The notes beneath the pieces are model-generated. The model ran no database searches, was not told where the DNA came from, and saw nothing but the letters and a program-made list of their open reading frames with translations. From CANKBT01 sp038235705 (GTDB lineage Bacteria > Actinomycetota > Actinomycetes > Mycobacteriales > SCTD01): a stretch of 6,415 nucleotides of DNA. Positions within the stretch are counted from its first letter, which is position 1. Each line of letters opens with the position of its first letter. This document shows positions 1 to 5,690 of the stretch, piece after piece. The translations under genes were made by a program, and so were the position numbers. The DNA is taken from contig JBBSTR010000121.1 in NCBI GenBank assembly GCA_038235705.1, forward strand, positions 1 to 6,415, given 5' to 3'.

Positions 1-706
1 CGGTCTGGGCGGGGGTCAGCGCGGCCGTGACGGTGGCCGACACCGCGTCGAGCTGGACCCGGAAGGAGCTCAGCGTGCTCGTTTCGGCTGCCGACGTCTC
101 CTGCCGGGTCCGGGACTGCCGCTGCGCGAGCTGTCGGTTCTCAGCGGCCTCGGCTTGGGCGAGCAGGGCCCGCGCTCGGTCCTGCGCGGTCAGCACCCCG
201 GTGGCCTGCGCGAGCAGCCCCTCCCGGTAGGTCGCCGCCTCGGCCCGCAAGGCGCGTGACTCGGCTGACCGCTGCGACACCGCCTCGACCAGCTGCCGGT
301 CGACGGTCAGCGAGCCGTGCGCTGCGGCGTCGAGCAACGCCCGGTCACGGGAGGCGGTGAGCCCGAGCTCGTCGAGCACGGTGCTGCGCTGGGTCAGCTG
401 CGCGATGTAGACGGTGCGCACCCGCGCGTCGAAGGTGTCGCGCGCCTGCGCCTGAGCCTCGGCGAGGTCGTCGGCCCGGGCACGCAGCCCGCCGTCTCGC
501 GCCGCGGCCTCGTCCAGCCGGGCCGCCAGGGCCCGCGCGTCAGCGGTCACCCGGGCCAGCCCTGCGGTCAGGGCCGTCAGGTCCGACGACGGGTCGTCGG
601 CAAGGGCGGGGGTCGACGTCTCAGCAGCGCGGGCGGCGGCTTGAGCGGGACCGCCGGCGGACAGCGCCAGCGCCACGAGAAGCCACGCTGCCCCCGTACG
701 TCTCAT
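1..706 (-). CDS. Secreted coiled-coil cell-envelope protein, N-terminal part only
   Basis: An open frame of 235 codons begins at ATG 706 and continues past the left edge, so the C-terminus is missing. The first ~23 residues form a signal peptide: MRRTGAAW, a hydrophobic Leu/Ala/Val stretch, and an AQA-type cleavage site near residue 23. From about residue 40 the protein is almost entirely Ala/Arg/Glu/Gln/Leu-rich helix with heptad-like spacing, as in a long coiled coil; around residue 105 the segment VRTVYIAQLTQ breaks the pattern. Actinobacterial secreted proteins of this build usually carry a C-terminal peptidoglycan-acting domain (NlpC/P60, or an RlpA/3D-type domain), but none is inside the window, so that role is inference. 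ATG 706 is chosen because GAGGA lies 8 bases upstream and the nearby ATG at 711 meets a stop after two codons. It is divergent from pfkA. Confidence 0.8.
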   Translation of the reverse strand, partial: MRRTGAAWLLVALALSAGGPAQAAARAAETSTPALADDPSSDLTALTAGLARVTADARALAARLDEAAARDGGLRARADDLAEAQAQARDTFDARVRTVYIAQLTQRSTVLDELGLTASRDRALLDAAAHGSLTVDRQLVEAVSQRSAESRALRAEAATYREGLLAQATGVLTAQDRARALLAQAEAAENRQLAQRQSRTRQETSAAETSTLSSFRVQLDAVSATVTAALTPAQT

Positions 707-714
707 GCCATGAG

Positions 715-719
715 TCCTC
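715..719 (-). promoter_or_regulatory. Shine-Dalgarno site for the coiled-coil protein
   Basis: GAGGA on the minus strand, 8 bases before ATG 706. It decides the start. This gene therefore appears to have a leader, unlike pfkA, aroG and the sigma-like gene in this window. Confidence 0.65.
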
Positions 720-726
720 GGCACTG

Positions 727-750
727 TCGGACCGCCGATGTACGGTCCGA
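727..750. repeat. Perfect 8-bp inverted repeat, candidate operator
   Basis: TCGGACCG (727-734) and CGGTCCGA (743-750) are exact reverse complements separated by an 8-base spacer. The dyad lies in the 47-bp gap between the divergent coiled-coil gene and pfkA. Its right arm overlaps the candidate pfkA -10 box at 741-746. If pfkA is transcribed from or near its start codon, the dyad is not in the pfkA mRNA, so a DNA-level operator for a dimeric regulator is likelier than an RNA hairpin. No known regulator consensus was recognised. Confidence 0.5.
741..746 (+). promoter_or_regulatory. Candidate -10 box of a leaderless pfkA promoter
   Basis: TACGGT fits the TANNNT pattern and ends 7 bases before ATG 754, so the transcript would begin at or next to the start codon. 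A loose -35 (TCGGCA, 718-723) sits 17 bases further upstream. The only Shine-Dalgarno-like sequence, GAGG at 749-752, is one base from the ATG, too close to work well. Leaderless genes with this spacing are common in actinobacteria. Position and pattern are seen; use is inferred. Confidence 0.45.
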
Positions 751-753
751 GGC

Positions 754-1779
754 ATGCGGATCGGTGTGCTGACAGGTGGGGGCGACTGCCCGGGGCTCAA
801 CGGCGTGATCCGGGCGGCCGTGCGCAAGGGGAGCGAGGTGCACGGGCACGAGTTCCTCGGCTATCGCGACGGCTGGCGGGGCCCCCTCGACGGACTGACG
901 ATGCCGCTCGGCGTCCCCGAGACCCGCGGCATCCTGCCCCGCGGCGGCACCATCCTTGGCAGCTCCCGCACCAACCCGCTCAAGGTCGACGGTGGCGTCG
1001 AGAAGGTCCGCGCGCAGCTGGAGAAGGACGGCGTCGACGCACTCATCGCGATCGGCGGCGAGGACACCCTCGGCGTCGCGACCGCGCTGGCCGAGCAGGG
1101 GATCACTGTCGTCGGGGTGCCGAAGACGATCGACAACGACCTCAACGCAACCGACTACACGTTCGGCTTCGACACCGCCGTCATGATCGCGACCGAGGCG
1201 ATCGACCGGCTGCACACCACGGCCGAGAGCCACCACCGTGCGCTGGTGGTCGAGGTGATGGGCCGCCACGCCGGCTGGATCGCGCTGCACTCGGGCATGG
1301 CCGGCGGCGCCAACGTCATCCTCATCCCGGAGCGGCCGTTCGACCTCGACAAGGTCTGCGCCTACGTGAACACCCGGTTCGAGAAGGAGTACGCGCCGAT
1401 CATCGTCGTCGCCGAGGGAGCCGTGCCGATCGCCGGGCAGGCCGAGGACCACGGCGGTGAGCTGGACGCGTTCGGGCACGCCCGCCTGGGCGGCATCGGG
1501 GCCTTCCTCGAGCGGGAGATCGAAGCGCGTACGGGCAAGGAGGCGCGCGCCACCGTGCTCGGGCACGTGCAGCGGGGCGGCAGCCCCACGGCGTACGACC
1601 GGGTGCTCGCCACCCGCTTCGGCCTGCACGCCGCAGACGCGGTGCACGAGGGCGACAGCGGTGTGATGGTCGCGCTGCAGGGCACCGACATCGTCCGGGT
1701 GCCGCTGGCCGAGGCGACCGCCGAGCTGAAGACCGTGCCGCTGGAGCGCTACGCCGAGGCCGAGGTGTTCTTCGGCTGA
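754..1779 (+). CDS. pfkA: 6-phosphofructokinase, pyrophosphate-dependent type
   Basis: This 341-residue cytoplasmic enzyme phosphorylates fructose 6-phosphate to fructose 1,6-bisphosphate. Family motifs in order are GGDCPGLN (9-16), GGEDT (101-105), PKTIDND (123-129, catalytic Asp127), Arg162, MGR (169-171) and HVQRGG (271-276). These fall on essentially E. coli PfkA numbering. E. coli and other ATP enzymes have Gly at positions 104 and 124; here they are Asp104 and Lys124. This pair is established as the mark of PPi-dependent enzymes, such as that of the actinomycete Amycolatopsis methanolica. The expected donor is therefore PPi, making the reaction reversible and usable in gluconeogenesis. 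Actinobacterial ATP enzymes with Gly104/Lys124 exist, so Asp104 is the deciding residue. ATG 754 puts GGGD at the normal N-terminal position. aroG follows after 24 bp on the same strand. Confidence 0.95.
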   Translation: MRIGVLTGGGDCPGLNGVIRAAVRKGSEVHGHEFLGYRDGWRGPLDGLTMPLGVPETRGILPRGGTILGSSRTNPLKVDGGVEKVRAQLEKDGVDALIAIGGEDTLGVATALAEQGITVVGVPKTIDNDLNATDYTFGFDTAVMIATEAIDRLHTTAESHHRALVVEVMGRHAGWIALHSGMAGGANVILIPERPFDLDKVCAYVNTRFEKEYAPIIVVAEGAVPIAGQAEDHGGELDAFGHARLGGIGAFLEREIEARTGKEARATVLGHVQRGGSPTAYDRVLATRFGLHAADAVHEGDSGVMVALQGTDIVRVPLAEATAELKTVPLERYAEAEVFFG

Positions 1780-1782
1780 TCG

Positions 1783-1804
1783 CTCCCCCCGTAGCCTGGG
1801 GGAG
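1783..1804. repeat. 7-bp inverted repeat spanning the pfkA-aroG gap
   Basis: CTCCCCC (1783-1789) and GGGGGAG (1798-1804) pair perfectly around an 8-base loop. The last base of the right arm is the first base of the aroG GTG start. In a pfkA read-through transcript this strong GC hairpin would occlude the aroG start and could also hinder transcription, although no T-run follows it. In DNA it brackets the candidate aroG -10 box. C and G runs arise easily at this base composition, so function is uncertain. Confidence 0.4.
1792..1797 (+). promoter_or_regulatory. Candidate -10 box of a leaderless aroG promoter
   Basis: TAGCCT (TANNNT) ends 6 bases before GTG 1804. The purine run between them abuts the GTG with no spacer, so it cannot serve well as a ribosome-binding site, which favours leaderless initiation. 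No convincing -35 was found. An independent aroG promoter is therefore possible despite the short gap to pfkA. Confidence 0.45.
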
Positions 1805-3174
1805 TGACGACGCTGCAGACCCCCGCCTCCGCCGCGACCGCCGGCGACCTGGACACCTGGCGCACCCTGGTCGCCGCCCAGCAGCCGAGCTGGCCCGACC
1901 GAGCGGTCCTCACCGAGGTCGCGCGGACGCTGTCCGAGGTGCCGCCGCTGGTCCAGCCCACCGAGTGCGACGCGCTCACCGAGCGCCTGGCTGCCGTCGC
2001 GCGCGGCGACGCGTTCCTGCTCCAGGGCGGCGACTGTGCCGAGACCTTTGCGGCCAACACCGCCGAGGGCATCCGCGGCAAGGTCCGCACGCTGCTGCAG
2101 ATGGCTGTCGTGCTGACCTACGGCGCGAGCGTCCCCGTCGTCAAGGTCGGCCGGCTCGCCGGGCAGTATGCCAAGCCCCGCAGCACCGACATCGAGCCTG
2201 CGACCGGGCTGCCGTCCTACCGCGGCGACGCGGTCAACGACCTGCACGGCGACCGCACGCCCGACCCGCACCGCCTCGTGCGGGCCTACGCCAACAGCGC
2301 CGCGACGATGAACTTCATGCGCGCGATGGCCTCGGACGGCAGCGCCGACCTCGCCGCCGTGCACGACTGGAACACCGGCTTCGTGCGCAGCGACCCTGCG
2401 CACCACCGCTACGAGGTGCTGGCCCGCGACATCGACCGGGCGCTCGCGTTCATGCGGGCCTGCGGGCTCGATCTCGAGGGCATGCCGATCACGCACGGCG
2501 TCGAGCTGTTCAGCAGCCACGAGGCGCTCCTGCTGGAGTACGAGCGGGCGCTGACCCGCTACGACGAGCGCAGCGGGCGGTCCTACGACACCTCCGCGCA
2601 CCTGGTCTGGGTCGGCGAGCGCACCCGACAGCTCGACGGAGCGCACGTCGACCTGCTCAGCCGCATCGCCAACCCGATCGGCCTCAAGCTGGGCCCGTCC
2701 ACCACCCCCGAGCAGGCGGTCGCGCTGTGCGCCCGGCTCGACCCGCTCGGCGTGCCCGGCCGCCTCACGCTGATCTCCCGCATGGGGGCGGCGAAGGTCC
2801 GCGACGTGCTGCCGGCGCTGGTGCGTGGGATCGAGGACGCCAGGGGTCCGGGATCGGTCGTCTGGGTCTGCGACCCGATGCACGGCAACACCACTGAGAC
2901 GGCCAACGGCTACAAGACGCGTCATTTTGACGACGTGATGGAAGAGGTCCGCGGCTTCTTCGAGGTGCACGAGTCCCTCGGCACCGTCCCGGGCGGGGTG
3001 CACGTCGAGCTGACCGGCGATTCGGTGACCGAGTGCCTCGGCGGGGCGCAGAAGCTGACCGCCGAGGACCTGGTCGGCCGCTACGAGACCGCCTGCGACC
3101 CGCGGCTCAACAACGGCCAGTCCCTTGAGCTGGCCTTCCTCGTCGCCGAGATGCTGCAGCGCCGCCGCGGCTGA
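1804..3174 (+). CDS. aroG: Type II 3-deoxy-7-phosphoheptulonate (DAHP) synthase
   Basis: This cytoplasmic enzyme condenses phosphoenolpyruvate with erythrose 4-phosphate to DAHP, the first step of the shikimate pathway. At 456 residues it is close to the ~460 of Mycobacterium tuberculosis AroG. The four metal ligands known in that enzyme (Cys87, His369, Glu411, Asp441) have clear counterparts at Cys78 (QGGDCAE), His360 (CDPMHGNT), Glu402 (HVELTG) and Asp432 (CDPRLNN). PEP-site residues are visible at Arg117 (VGRLAG), Glu272 (VGERTRQ), Lys295 (GLKLGPS) and Arg326 (ISRMGAA). The N-terminal extension typical of type II enzymes is present; in mycobacteria this part takes part in feedback control and chorismate mutase binding. 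GTG 1804 is chosen because it follows the TAGCCT box and gives the family length. The gene lies 24 bp behind pfkA and converges on the sigma-like gene. Confidence 0.96.
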   Translation: MTTLQTPASAATAGDLDTWRTLVAAQQPSWPDRAVLTEVARTLSEVPPLVQPTECDALTERLAAVARGDAFLLQGGDCAETFAANTAEGIRGKVRTLLQMAVVLTYGASVPVVKVGRLAGQYAKPRSTDIEPATGLPSYRGDAVNDLHGDRTPDPHRLVRAYANSAATMNFMRAMASDGSADLAAVHDWNTGFVRSDPAHHRYEVLARDIDRALAFMRACGLDLEGMPITHGVELFSSHEALLLEYERALTRYDERSGRSYDTSAHLVWVGERTRQLDGAHVDLLSRIANPIGLKLGPSTTPEQAVALCARLDPLGVPGRLTLISRMGAAKVRDVLPALVRGIEDARGPGSVVWVCDPMHGNTTETANGYKTRHFDDVMEEVRGFFEVHESLGTVPGGVHVELTGDSVTECLGGAQKLTAEDLVGRYETACDPRLNNGQSLELAFLVAEMLQRRRG

Positions 3175-3202
3175 CCCACCGGCGCGGATCGCCTGCTACC
3201 CC

Positions 3203-3236
3203 CACCGGTCAGGAAGGTCGGCGACCGTCAGCGGTG
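3203..3236. terminator. Weak nested hairpin between convergent genes
   Basis: The 65-bp convergent spacer contains outer arms CACCG (3203-3207) and CGGTG (3232-3236), enclosing an inner GGTC/GACC stem (3216-3219 and 3223-3226). The stems are short and there is no T-run on either strand. A bidirectional terminator is expected at this position, but the sequence supports it only weakly. Confidence 0.2.
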
Positions 3237-3239
3237 ATC

Positions 3240-4595
3240 TCAGGTCTGGGTGAAGGCCACGCTCTGCGTCTGCTGACCGTTGGTCGCACTCACTGCGTGC
3301 CGGCCGGCGCCCGCCGGGTCGCGCAGCACGAGCGTCACCTGGAAGGAACCGGTCTCGTCCGCGACGTCCGAGCCGCGGCTCGCCGTCGGCTGGCCGGCGT
3401 CATCCAGGTAGGTCACCGTCACCCGCCCGCCCGGTGTCCACCCTGTGCCACGGACCTGGACCGGGGTGCCGTCGGGACCGGACGACGGGTCGAGCGTCAG
3501 CCGAGCGGTGCCAGCGCTCGGGGAGGCGGTCGGGGTGGGCGTCGGCGGCGGAGTCGTCGGTGGGGGTGACGGCGTGATCGTGAAGACCGAGGTCACCGGG
3601 TCGGGAGCCGGCGCCGGGGGAGGTGCGAGCGGGTCAAGCGTAGGCAGCGGCGGCGCAGTCAGGGTCGGTAGCGGTGTGACCGGGAGAGGGTCGACCTTCG
3701 TCGCGCTGTTGGCGGCACCCACCGCCGCGCCGAGCCCGACCGCCACGAGCAGCGCGAGAAGCACGAGCAGCGGCGAGAACAGCCGACGAGGGATCTCCTC
3801 GATGATCACCTCCTGCTCGGCCGCAGCAGCAAGGGCGGCTGCGCTCGGGAGCGTCACCAGGGCGCGGGCCTCCACCGCAGCCATCAGCTCGGCCCGGTCG
3901 GCCTCCGGGAGCGCGACGACCGAGAGCCCGGCGAGCAGTCGGCGGGCGTCGTCCTGCGCCTCGACCGCGGGCCGGCAGAGCCCGCAGGACTGGGCGTGCC
4001 TGCGGGTCGTCGCGTCGCGGGCCTGCACCTGCCGGCCCTCGGCCAGCCGGGCCAGCGCCGCCTCGTCGACAGCGTGGCCGGCCAGCGAGGGGACGCTGGT
4101 GTCGTACACGTCCGGGAGCAGCGCCATCCGGCTCGCCCCGACCAGACGCATCGCCGCGTCGGCGTCGGTGCCGAGCGCAGCGCCCACCACCTCAGGAGGC
4201 AGGTCGTAGGCGTCGCGGAGCAGCAGCGCCGTGCGCTCGCGTTCTGGCCGCAGCTCGATCGCCTCGGCCACCAGCGCCTGCATGCCGTCCTTGGCCAGCG
4301 GGCCGGTGCCGCCCATCGGGAGGGCGCCGTCGTCGCGCCGTGCCTTGAGGCCCAGCACCCGGGCCCGTGCGAACCACCAGCCGACCAGGGTGTCGACCTC
4401 AGCCCGACCGCCGGAGACCCGTTGGACCAGCTCGACCGCGCTGGTCCGGACGACCTCGGCGGCGGCCTCCGGCGCACAGCCCTGCCGACGCACCGCGTCG
4501 TGGACCCGATCGGCGTGGACCCGGATCGCCGCCACGACCTGCTCGGAGGACAGGGCACCCGCGATGGGCGCTCGAGGGGTGCGACGGGCGGCCAC
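3240..4595 (-). CDS. Membrane-anchored sigma-like/anti-sigma fusion with extracellular Ig-like domain
   Basis: This 451-residue protein is a mosaic. Residues ~20-87 resemble sigma region 2 (WWFARARVLGLKARR matches the usual W-x-x-x-A-R-N-x-A helix). Residues ~105-160 resemble sigma region 4 (RPERERTALLLRDAYDLP, then a helix-turn-helix-like segment). Next comes a ZAS zinc motif, His174-x25-His200-x3-Cys204-x2-Cys207, then a membrane helix (~273-296), a Pro/Thr stalk (~301-362) and an Ig-like beta domain (~363-451, starting LTLDPSSGPDGTPVQVRGTG). The sigma and zinc parts should be cytoplasmic and the Ig part outside. The acidic/Gln core-binding motif of region 2.2 and the basic residues of the region 4 recognition helix are largely replaced, so activity as a sigma factor is doubtful. 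A role as a transmembrane regulator is inference; targets are unknown. GTG 4595 is chosen because TAGACT lies 7 bases upstream. aroF lies 54 bp upstream on the same strand. Confidence 0.85.
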   Translation of the reverse strand: MAARRTPRAPIAGALSSEQVVAAIRVHADRVHDAVRRQGCAPEAAAEVVRTSAVELVQRVSGGRAEVDTLVGWWFARARVLGLKARRDDGALPMGGTGPLAKDGMQALVAEAIELRPERERTALLLRDAYDLPPEVVGAALGTDADAAMRLVGASRMALLPDVYDTSVPSLAGHAVDEAALARLAEGRQVQARDATTRRHAQSCGLCRPAVEAQDDARRLLAGLSVVALPEADRAELMAAVEARALVTLPSAAALAAAAEQEVIIEEIPRRLFSPLLVLLALLVAVGLGAAVGAANSATKVDPLPVTPLPTLTAPPLPTLDPLAPPPAPAPDPVTSVFTITPSPPPTTPPPTPTPTASPSAGTARLTLDPSSGPDGTPVQVRGTGWTPGGRVTVTYLDDAGQPTASRGSDVADETGSFQVTLVLRDPAGAGRHAVSATNGQQTQSVAFTQT

Positions 4596-4602
4596 ACGGG
4601 CA

Positions 4603-4608
4603 AGTCTA
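4603..4608 (-). promoter_or_regulatory. Candidate -10 box of a leaderless promoter for the sigma-like gene
   Basis: TAGACT on the minus strand ends 7 bases before GTG 4595, and no Shine-Dalgarno sequence lies between. This is the best TANNNT match of the three in the window. It suggests the gene has its own promoter, although aroF ends only 54 bp upstream on the same strand. Confidence 0.5.
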
Positions 4609-4616
4609 CGAGCCGA

Positions 4617-4632
4617 CAGATCCCCCCAGATC
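4617..4632. repeat. Two direct GATCTG repeats one helical turn apart
   Basis: On the minus strand GATCTG occurs at 4632-4627 and again at 4622-4617, a 10-bp period. The distal copy sits at the -35 position, 18 bases before the TAGACT box, where no sigma-70-like -35 hexamer is seen. The layout fits a tandem activator site or an alternative-sigma -35, but the repeat is short and could be chance. Confidence 0.3.
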
Positions 4633-4649
4633 GCTCCTGGACCGCACCG

Positions 4650-5690
4650 TCACCCGGCCGTAGCCCCGCCGCGGGTCACCAGCGTCCGACCCACCACCGG
4701 TGGCAGCAGGGAGCACGCCTGCCGCAGCGCCTCCAGGTCGTCGCCGTACAGCGCCTGGGGTCCGTCGCACAGGGCCGCGGTCGGGTCCGGGTGGACGTCG
4801 ACGATCACCGCGTCGGCACCGACCGCGATCGCTGCGCGGGTCAGCGGCACGACCAGGTCGCGCTTGCCGCCCGAGTGCGACGGGTCCACGATCACCGGGA
4901 GGTGCGACAGCCCGTGCAGGACGGGCACGGCCGCGATGTCCAGCGTGTTGCGGGTGCCGGTCTCGAACGTACGGATGCCTCGTTCGCAGAGCACGATGTC
5001 GAGGTTGCCGCGCTGCGCGATGTATTCGGCGGCCATCAGCCACTCGTCGTACGTCGCGGTCATCCCGCGCTTCAGCATCACCGGCCGACCGGCCGCGCCC
5101 ACGGCCTGCAGCAGCGCGAAGTTGCTCATGTTCCGCGTACCGACCTGGAGCATGTCGGCGTGCTCCGCGACTACCGCGACGTCCTTCGGGTCGACCACCT
5201 CGGTCACGATCGGAAGGCCGGTCTCGGCGCGCACGTCACTGAGGATCTCCAGGCCGCGTACGCCCAGACCCTGGAACGCGTACGGGGAGCTGCGCGGCTT
5301 GTAGGCCCCGCCCCGCAGCAAGGTGGCGCCGGCTCCCTGAGCCATCAGCGCGGCCGCGAGGGTCTGCTCCGGGGTCTCTACGGCACAGGGCCCGGCGATC
5401 AGCGTGAACGTGCCGGGACCGATCGGCACCCCGCCGACCTCGACCACGCTGGAGGTCGGGTGGTTCTCGCGGCTGACCAGCTTGTAGGGCTTGCTGACCC
5501 GGTGGACGTCACCGACCCCGGGCATCGTCGCGAGGTTGAGCTGGGCAAAGTGACCGAGGTCACCCACCAGGCCGATGATCGTGCGCTGGACGCCTCGACT
5601 CACGAAGGCCTCGCCGCCCGCCTGCTCGACTCGTTCGACGACAGCACGGACCTGTTCGGGACCTGCGCCCGTACGCATCACGACAACCAT
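4650..5690 (-). CDS. aroF: Type I-beta DAHP synthase with N-terminal regulatory domain
   Basis: This enzyme catalyses the same reaction as the type II enzyme at 1804-3174 but belongs to the other family. From ATG 5690 it has 346 residues, close to the Thermotoga maritima enzyme. Residues 1-70 are the ferredoxin-like (ACT-like) domain (MVVVMRTGAGPEQ start, QRTIIGLVGD), through which Tyr/Phe inhibit the Thermotoga enzyme. The barrel carries AGPCAVE (Cys102), RGGAYKPR (126-133), KRGM (207-210), DPSH (His272) and CDGPQAL (Asp309). Thermotoga ligands are Cys102, His272, Glu298 and Asp309; position 298 is Asp here. The frame stays open upstream to 5843, but that extension has no family counterpart. 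ATG 5696 has AGGG only 2 bases away, whereas ATG 5690 has it at 8 bases. The sigma-like gene follows 54 bp downstream. Confidence 0.94.
   Translation of the reverse strand: MVVVMRTGAGPEQVRAVVERVEQAGGEAFVSRGVQRTIIGLVGDLGHFAQLNLATMPGVGDVHRVSKPYKLVSRENHPTSSVVEVGGVPIGPGTFTLIAGPCAVETPEQTLAAALMAQGAGATLLRGGAYKPRSSPYAFQGLGVRGLEILSDVRAETGLPIVTEVVDPKDVAVVAEHADMLQVGTRNMSNFALLQAVGAAGRPVMLKRGMTATYDEWLMAAEYIAQRGNLDIVLCERGIRTFETGTRNTLDIAAVPVLHGLSHLPVIVDPSHSGGKRDLVVPLTRAAIAVGADAVIVDVHPDPTAALCDGPQALYGDDLEALRQACSLLPPVVGRTLVTRGGATAG

Noticed and set aside
317..772. Plus-strand frames at 27-230 and 317-772 opposite the coiled-coil gene
   Set aside because: The minus strand has an uninterrupted signal-peptide-bearing frame with a Shine-Dalgarno site. 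These frames are Arg/Ser/Gly-rich without motifs, and 317-772 runs into pfkA.
1965..2897. A 310-codon second frame inside aroG
   Set aside because: It is an Arg/Ala/Pro-rich out-of-frame reading of a gene whose own frame carries all catalytic residues.
703..3003. A 766-codon open frame on the minus strand opposite pfkA and aroG
   Set aside because: It spans two well-supported genes, has a His/Arg/Asp/Gly/Val-rich composition and no family motif. Long antisense frames are an expected by-product of high third-position GC.
3176..3208. Two copies of CCCACCGG after aroG as a possible repeat element
   Set aside because: Only an 8-base match in a C-rich spacer, with no third copy and no flanking structure; chance is likely.
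3445..5304. Plus-strand frames at 3445-4209 and 4231-5304
   Set aside because: They are antisense shadows of the sigma-like gene and aroF. Their Ser/Ala/Gly/Arg/Thr runs mirror the Pro/Thr linker and Ala-rich helices of the real genes.
5575..5688. An extended N-terminus for the oxidoreductase starting at 5575
   Set aside because: This stretch is the reverse shadow of the conserved ACT-like domain of the DAHP synthase (QRTIIGLVGD region), so it is not independent coding sequence.
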